A stretch of 64,000 nt of DNA, taken from Muscardinus avellanarius. Its lineage: Eukaryota; Chordata; Mammalia; Rodentia; Gliridae. A model generated the notes under the pieces. That model did not search any database. It saw only the letters and a program-made list of their open reading frames with translations, and was not told the DNA's origin. Where the stretch lies: positions 126,608,721-126,672,720 of the forward strand of contig OY726559.1 in assembly GCA_963383645.1 (NCBI GenBank). Direction: 5' to 3'. Positions 57,530-64,000 of this stretch are shown in pieces. The first letter of the stretch is position 1, and every line of letters starts with the position of its first letter. Made by a program: the position numbers and the translations under genes.

Positions 57530-58400
57530 AAAGCTTCAGAATGTTTCCAAACTAAAAGCAAAGCTATCGTTTAAAACCAATTTAAGTATTACTTCTTCTA
57601 GGAAGCCTTTTTTTGAGAACTATGGAACTGCTTTAGATTTCCCTCCTGGTGATGACATGTCCATGAAAATGGTCGACACAAGTAGCAAGTATCACAATGT
57701 ACGGTAACTGATTTAGACCATACGTTTCTCTCATTAGGCACCATTCCTATATCAACTTTACACCCTCAGATCTTATGATCAGCTGCTTTTCCATTGCTGT
57801 GACCAAAACATCTGATACAAACAACAGAGAAGAGTTTATTGGACTAACAGTTTCAGGGGTACAGTCCTCAATAGACCAGCTGCAAGGCAGGCATCATGGC
57901 AGCATGGCCGAGAAGCCAGAAGCAGAGAAAAACAAGGAGAGAGGGGGAGCAATCAGGCATCGATGGGGTCCCCAAGACCAGACCCTAGTGCCTAACCTCA
58001 CCCACCCCTGCCCCACCTAAGTCAACATCTACTAAATCCATCCACATACACAAGCCTTCAGCAGGCTTACCCACTGGTGACATCAGAGCCCTGATTCAAT
58101 TATTTCTCCTCTGAATATTGCACTGGAGACGTGCTTTCAACACATGAGCCTTTGGGGTGACCTTCCAAACCTGAACCATAATAGATTCCCTCTGCCCAGC
58201 CTAGTTAATTCTTCTATCTGGCCGAACTGCCATTTCCACCAAAGAGCCCGCTCCGACTCAAGTCCAACCTCCTTCACGGATGCTCATGGCACCATCTCCT
58301 CTTTTACTGCACTTCACATTGCTCCCATTTCCCAAGTATTTCAGTGACTTGATGATCAATGTCTTTGTTCCCACTGGCCCATCAGGACGACGAAAGGGAT
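57530..58400 (+). mobile_element. L2 fragments interrupted by a MaLR LTR
   Basis: 'tacttcttctaggaagcctt' (57591-57610) and 'ttttactgcacttcacattg' (58302-58321) look like collinear L2 pieces on either side of the LTR at 57770-58185. The flanking L2 calls are weaker than the LTR call. Confidence 0.45.
57770..58185 (-). mobile_element. Solitary MaLR-type LTR (THE1/MST-like)
   Basis: In reverse orientation it shows 'ttccattgctgtgaccaaaa', 'agagtttattggactaacag', 'gaagccagaagcagagaaaa', 'atttctcctctgaatattgc' and 'acacatgagcctttggggtg', ending 'cctgaaccataatag'. The 81-codon frame at 57775-58020 is a reading of the LTR. Confidence 0.75.
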
Positions 58401-61400
58401 TGGAAAGTGCCCAAATAATATCTCCTGAATATAAGAACAGGCTCCAAAGAAATGATGTCCGTCTTGGAGAGGCTGATGAGAGATTATGCGCCAGAGCTGG
58501 ATACCTGGATAGTTCTCTCTGCCGCGCTCTTTGATCTTGTGTGCTTCCTGCTCTCACATTCAAAGAACCTGGCAGCAGACTCCTGCTGGTCTAAGTCTGA
58601 CAACAGACTGGGAGGGAAAGGGCCTCTCAGAGCTTTAGGATGATATATCCAGACCTTGTTCCCATTAACATTTTTTCATGCAAAACATTGGTGTCGATTC
58701 TTTAGTCTGATTGCATTTTGTGTTCTCCAGTGGCTTCTCTTCCCACCCAAGCAGGGAACTCCTTAGCAGGGAACTCCTTTGTCTACCATGGTAGGTGTTC
58801 TCTGCACAGTTAATTGCATCCCAGTGGGAGTCTAATGACTGAATCTCATGTTCATTGCTCCTCCTATGGAGGAGGGTTTGGCCTTGACTTGTGCCTGCTT
58901 GTATAAGGGATTAATGTCTGGTTTATTATTGCTTGAAGTAAGTTCGTTTTTATACATCTACATCCCAAATCCAACATGGACTTCCCATTTTCACCTACTG
59001 CTCATCTACTTTGAACAAGTAGAGGGTCCTGATTCAATGGTGGTAGACAGGCACTGTGGACCAGAAATGAACAGGACTGAGAAACATGTCCATTTACCCT
59101 AGTAGCATCTTAGAAAATTAAAAAAAAAAACCTTTAGAATATTAAGTATTTGCTATAAAATTTGTTTCATTGGAGCAAATTTTCTTTCAGGAGTAAATGA
59201 TAAAGATCTGGAAGGTATAAAACATGTATAGTCATGAGAAGAGATGCAGATACCTTAAAATACAGAGTATTCTCTGGACTCTGGGTGAAAATGTGATTTC
59301 TCAAGTCCAAAAAATAGAATCCATTTTTTTTGGATCCACATGCCATTCAAGGAAAGGGTTAACAAGGCCCCCCAAAATGTTAGGTAAGCAAGGCAATGAC
59401 ACCCTTGGCACTGACGTTTGGGGCACAATTGTGGAAGGCAATGATACAGCCCTCTTTTCTATGCCCATGGCTAAAGACTTAGCTGACATGCCTCTAGGTC
59501 TCCCTAGCTTAATGCTATCTTCGCATTTGTCTAAACCTACAAACTCCCTGTCCAATTTGATTTAGAACTACCCTTGTCAATCTGCATTATTATTAGTTAT
59601 AATTAAATAAAATACTGACAAAAATGTTAATGACAAAAGGGTAATAGTGGTCATTTTGTTAAGTACGTTTTGAAATTTAAAGAATTAAGGCAAGTGTTCC
59701 ACATTCACAGGGATTTAAAAATGATTACAAGACTGTTTTCCTCTTATGTTCAGATAAAAAATAACTTAAAAAATTAGAACCACTAGTAAAATGTCTACGC
59801 CCAGACACATAAAAGGTGGAACAAAAATCTGACCAGTGGTGTTATTCATGTGGGGAGCCACCTCTGAAATACCCCAAGATACTGCTGCCATGTTTGGGGA
59901 CAAGTCCAGATTCATACCACCCACTCAATGATCTTACAGATCTTCCTGGCACCCACTCTCTGCTTCCTAAATAAAGGGCACTAAACCTATCCCTCTGCCC
60001 TCATGGGAATATCTCAAACCCCATTGGCTCCTTTCCCCTCTCAGTCCCTTCCTTGGTCTTCTCAGGCTGTTCCTGAGGTGTATTAGTCCAGCTGTGGATG
60101 CATGATGATGGCCAGGGACAAGCTTTGGGTTTATATTCTAATGCCCTACATGGTTACCCTCAACAGTTGGCCTTCCTCTTGACCAAAACCACATTTTGGC
60201 CAAAGACTTCAGAGGAATATCTGGAGTGATTTATAAACCCATTTACCAGGTTATCACCTATAATTCTGGCTGTTAAACTCCAACTGCAATTTGAGTTATT
60301 TTTGCCCAAATGGGAGTTATTTTTGCTAGAATGTTTTGTTCATACGCATGGTCTTTTGCCATTTTTTTAGCACACTTGAGCCATGTCAGCCTAGAATTTC
60401 ACTCTTAGAAAGAGTCAGAAGTTTCACTACACAAATGATTATATAAACTTGTTAAGCTGGAGTAACCAAAGCCAAAGGTCTGCACCGTTTATAGTTCTCC
60501 AGTCAGAGAAATAACATTGTATATTTAGCCATTCTTTCCCATCTCTAAGATAGTCTCCACCCATGAGAGAATTTCCTCTGATATTATGTGTTCACTAACA
60601 CCTTTAATGGGAGAAAATATCTGAAAAAAATCACTGTATTGCTTGCATTCATTGGCCAAATTCTTGTAATTTTTTTTTCAATTTTTTCATGCTCTTTGAC
60701 ATCTTAGGCCTAACTTTGAAATATTTAATTGCTCTGTGTATCTAAGTCTAAATGAGCAAAACTGCATGGCTGTCCCATAAGTCTGAGCCATTCATTTGAT
60801 AAACACAGACACTTAGGCAAGAATGGGTTACTTTACCCATATCAAGAGCCTCAGCTCTGGGGAATGACCCCAATCACTCAGTATATGCAGCCCTGTTCTT
60901 GCTCAGCTTACTTAGATTTGCAATCCACTGCCTAAGGAAATAATGAAAAACTATTGGTCACACAGCAGTTAAAGCTGTTCCTCCGCTGGGTAAGATGCAG
61001 AAACAAGTACTCTTGACAAAACAAAGAGAAATTAGTCTGATAATGAAAAACCACTGAAAGCAATTTATGGACCATTCCCCTGACAGTATATAAATGCTTA
61101 ATATGCTCTATGTAATTCAAGATCAGTCTTTAAAAAGAATTCCTTCCTTCTAATCATACACCTTTGTAGTATCAGTATTGACATCTGAATCTCTTCCTCT
61201 CACTGTTTTAGAAAGATATACAATAGCAAAAGCTGTCACACAGGGACGAAGCTAACAGCCCGTACTGTTTATCCAATGGTATGCTGCTAGTAACCAAAAA
61301 AAATTAAAAGATTGCTCAATCAGTTGTGAAACCAAATATTCGCAGAATCCAAGCACTTATGTAAAACCTCAACTTGTAGCTGCATGCCTTAAAAACAAAC

Positions 61401-62684
61401 TACGTGATCGCCACAAGTAAAAAAGAACTTAAATGGATGATAAAGCTATCGTTTCCTTAAAAAATAAAACTGTGCAAAATAAAAGTGGGTGGAGGATATA
61501 ATAAGCAGAGAGTCATGGCATCCCAAAGGAAAGAGAAGCAAGTAAGAAATTTCAGAAAGGATAACAAATTAGTTTAGCAAAGTCACAATGAGAGAGGGCA
61601 GACAAAAATAAAGGCAAAGGCTGTCGCGTCCAGGGAAAGAGGAAGGGGCGAGTGGAAACAGCTGGAATTGTTCAGCTGTGTCAACATTCGGCTGTTTCAC
61701 AGATTGACTAGCAAAGTGTCATCTGAAACCAATTACATTCCCAAAACCCCACGGACCCAGTTCATAACATTGATTAATCCACATTGTGGAAAAGTCCCCA
61801 AGCAAAACTAGAACAGCTGTCAGCCCTTGGAGCACAAAAATCAGCAATTGCTTAAGGAAAAGAAAAAGAAGAAGAAAACCCCTTCTTGAAATTTTAGGGA
61901 TTTTTCAGGTGTGCCTACTGAAATAGAAGATAGACTTAGAACTACTCCACCCCATGTCTGTTTGAGCACCACTGACTATAATTAGAAAAGCAAGGTCATG
62001 TTCAAATAAACTCAAAGTCCATTCCCAAAGTCAGAGCGTACTGCCGCCCAGCCTGTAATCCCGTGTTTTTGCTCCCTTCTGGGAATAACACCACAACTTT
62101 ATTTTTTTTTTAAGCATTCTTATTTTTTTCCTTTCCCATCATTTTCAATGCATTAATCTAGTCCCTTTGGGCCAATATGAATGTAGTTACATTTCACATA
62201 TTTTCTAAATATATATATATTTAGAATTATATTTAATTTCAAACCTTTTGTTATATTTCCCAGAGGTAGAAGGATCCACAATGTCTCGATCTGCGAACGC
62301 ATGACTTGTGTCTGAGTCAAACATACAAATGGCTACTATATGCTGTTGGCATGAAGAAGCATTTGTACAGGACCCTCCAAGGTGTTCACACACCTGTGTG
62401 ACCCATGGGATCGTATGTAGGCCAGCCCCTCCAGCAAAGCCTCTGATGGGAAGATGGCAGACCTCACGCTAAAAGCCTGGACCTGGTTCTCACTGCAGCA
62501 ACTGGAGATTGTATTGGAGAGGAAACTCCAATACCATATAAGTGGCCATGGGAAGTTCCCTAAGAAGTCTCCATCGCCTCTGGTTTGAAATCACCTCTGT
62601 AAGGTGAAGAAGCTGTGGGAGCCCCCTGCTTTATGGGATGGATTTTCCCCACACAAATAAAATGCATGCTAATCCATTTTGCTC
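58401..62684. other. Long repeat-poor block
   Basis: About 4.3 kb with no repeat I can name confidently. AGCAGGGAACTCCTT is tandemly duplicated (58751-58780). The 113-codon frame at 59224-59565 has no domain. Sequence from about 59849 begins TGTGGGGAGCC like some LTRs, but the similarity does not continue. An E-box/homeobox-site cluster lies at 61657-61819. Confidence 0.4.
61657..61819. promoter_or_regulatory. Candidate regulatory cluster: three CAGCTG E-boxes and GATTAATCC
   Basis: CAGCTG occurs at 61659-61664, 61673-61678 and 61814-61819, with the bicoid/OTX-type palindrome GATTAATCC at 61772-61780, in a repeat-free segment. Motif evidence only. Confidence 0.25.
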
Positions 62685-62748
62685 ATCCATTCAGCAAACA
62701 TTTAGTGAATATCTATTCTATATCAAGCACCAGGCTGCACCCACCATT
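62685..62748 (-). mobile_element. L2 3' end, reverse
   Basis: 'cattcagcaaacatttagtg', 'aatatctattctatatcaag', 'caccaggctgcaccc' match reverse L2. A young SINE has inserted just after it. Confidence 0.65.
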
Positions 62749-62764
62749 AAAGTAATAAATGCAG

Positions 62765-62953
62765 CCGGGCGTGGTGGCGCACGCTTGTAATCCCCGCGCT
62801 TGGGAGGCAGAGACAGGAGGATTGCGCAGGTTCGAAGCCAGCCGTGCGCGCTGGCTTAGGAGACCCTGTTTCCAAATAAAAATGTAAAAATAGGTCTGGG
62901 AGTGTAGCCCAGAGGTAGAAGGGCTTCCAGGAACCCCAGTACCACACAAATAA
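62765..62953 (+). mobile_element. Dimeric B1-dID-like SINE, young-type, with 16-bp TSD
   Basis: Nearly undamaged young-type copy (GCCGTGCGCGCTGGCTTAGG, GGTCTGGGAGTGTAGCCCAG). It is flanked by exact AAAGTAATAAATGCAG at 62749-62764 and 62954-62969. Three 65-92-codon minus-strand frames here are readings of the element. Confidence 0.97.
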
Positions 62954-62997
62954 AAAGTAATAAATGCAGAGTTTGCAAAACACCTGCACAAGCTAAA

Positions 62998-63120
62998 TTT
63001 GGTAGGTAAGCTAGCTGAAGCTCAGAAAGGCTTCGTGACCTGCCCAGGACCATGTAGCTAGTAGGTTCTCCAGTTTGTACTCACACCCAAGACTATGTCA
63101 TAGGTAAGTCTGTGCTTTTC
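62998..63120 (-). mobile_element. MIR SINE fragment
   Basis: 'gctgaagctcagaaaggctt', 'cgtgacctgcccaggaccat', 'gtagctagtaggttctccag' match reverse MIR. Confidence 0.7.
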
Positions 63121-63751
63121 CACAAAGAAAGTGCACTCCTACATTATGCTTGCTGTAGGCTTTCATAAGCTAGTTGGAGAGCCCCCAAAGCATGCAAAAT
63201 GTGGTTTCTACCGGGAAATGCATTCTGAGTTACAAAAATACTGGGTAATAGGACTTTAAGAACATAAGCGGTTTATATGCTCAGATTCCCTCTTGCTCCC
63301 TCCTCTATAAATGCCCCATAAGTAATCTAATGGTCTCCTCTGTGGAGATGCAAATTTTATGAATTATGTCTTTCATACACTCATCTTTTTGCCCACATAC
63401 TCACGCATATCTCTCATGGCGCAAACCAATATTACCAGTACAAGATAATTTTTAATTCAAACTACTCAGAGAAGTGCAAGCCCAAATTTCATTGGTACAC
63501 CCCTGGATTTGAAAATTAAGAGATACAAACTAAGCACAACCCACAATTCACTGTGCCATGCAAAAGGAGCATAAATGTATTCATTGGATTTCAGAATTGG
63601 AAGATCAAAGTTAATAACAGCAACAAGTGTTTCCAAATATAAAGACAAAGTCCGTCAAATAGTAGTAATACCTAAGGAGGTTTACAACAGATAACACCGA
63701 GTTTTGAAAGATGCATGTTTGTGTATGTGCACTAGACACTAAGGAGGTTTT
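63121..63751. other. Unassigned sequence
   Basis: Nothing recognised. Confidence 0.4.
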
Positions 63752-63952
63752 TATTTTTTATTTTTTTGGTGGTACTGGGGTTCCTGGAAGCCCTTCTACC
63801 TCCGGGCTACACTCCCAGATCTATTTCTACATTTTTATTTGGAAACAGGGTCTCCTAAGCCAGCGCGTGCGGCTGGCTTCGAACCTGCGCGATCCTCCTG
63901 TCTCTGCCTCCCAAGCGCGGGGATTACAAGTGTGCACCACCACGCCCAGCGA
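63752..63952 (-). mobile_element. Dimeric B1-dID-like SINE, young-type
   Basis: Reverse young-type copy (CCTTCTACCTCCGGGCTACA, CTCCTAAGCCAGCGCGTGCG) with a T-rich tail. Flanks AAGGAGGTTT and GAGGAGGGTTT may be a decayed duplication. The 95-codon frame at 63711-63998 reads through it. Confidence 0.94.
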
Positions 63953-64000
63953 GGAGGGTTTAAATATGTATAGAGATGGGATGGGGATGGGACCCTAAAA

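Noticed and set aside
59840..60440. Possible LTR starting TGTGGGGAGCC
   Set aside because: Similarity to known rodent LTR starts stops after about 15 bases; no recognisable end, TATA box or flanking duplication.

Overview
This is nuclear DNA from a mammal, most likely a squirrel-family rodent (Sciuridae, or a close relative). The main evidence is about twenty dimeric SINEs in which a B1/7SL-like left half is joined to a degenerate tRNA-Ala (ID-like) right half, the arrangement known as B1-dID in squirrels and dormice. Around them are old mammal-wide repeats (MIR, L2, MER5-like hAT, Tigger, MaLR LTRs), several 5'-truncated L1 3' ends and many (CA)n-type microsatellites. Nothing looks bacterial, viral or plasmid-like. 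Species assignment is inference from repeat type only.

I find no confident protein-coding gene, rRNA, tRNA or snRNA. The open frames are short, lack recognisable domains, and many run through SINEs or microsatellites. The window is best read as a gene desert or part of a very large intron. The one stretch that looks as if it was once coding is 28906-29278. It has a good splice-acceptor-like start, is lysine-rich, is interrupted by a +1 frameshift in an A10 run, and then stays open for 77 codons to a stop. I do not recognise the protein.

Layout. 0-5 kb: one young-type SINE, an old L1/MIR/L1 block and AT-rich unique DNA. 5-16 kb: SINEs, microsatellites, a MaLR LTR, a hAT relic split by a trinucleotide array, and two L1 3' ends. 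16-28 kb: MIRs, an L1 end, a Tigger relic and a 150-bp alternating purine-pyrimidine tract; 20.3-22.8 kb is almost repeat-free. 28-32 kb: the candidate broken exon, then SINEs arranged around a perfect 72-bp inverted repeat. 32-46 kb: MIR, L2 and hAT relics in more GC-rich unique DNA. 46.6-47.8 kb: a second, larger inverted duplication. 48-64 kb: SINEs near 55 kb, a minus-strand MaLR LTR inside an L2, a long repeat-poor block at 58.9-62.7 kb, and two young-type SINEs at the end.

The least expected structure is the pair of inverted duplications at 30.27-30.85 kb and 46.67-47.79 kb. In both, the left arm stops at nearly the same point inside the SINE left half, while the right arm keeps more of the SINE. 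Arm identity (72/72, and 160/166 by my hand alignment) is higher than expected for such degraded SINE sequence, so the inversions appear younger than the elements they carry. I see no multi-gene system here.
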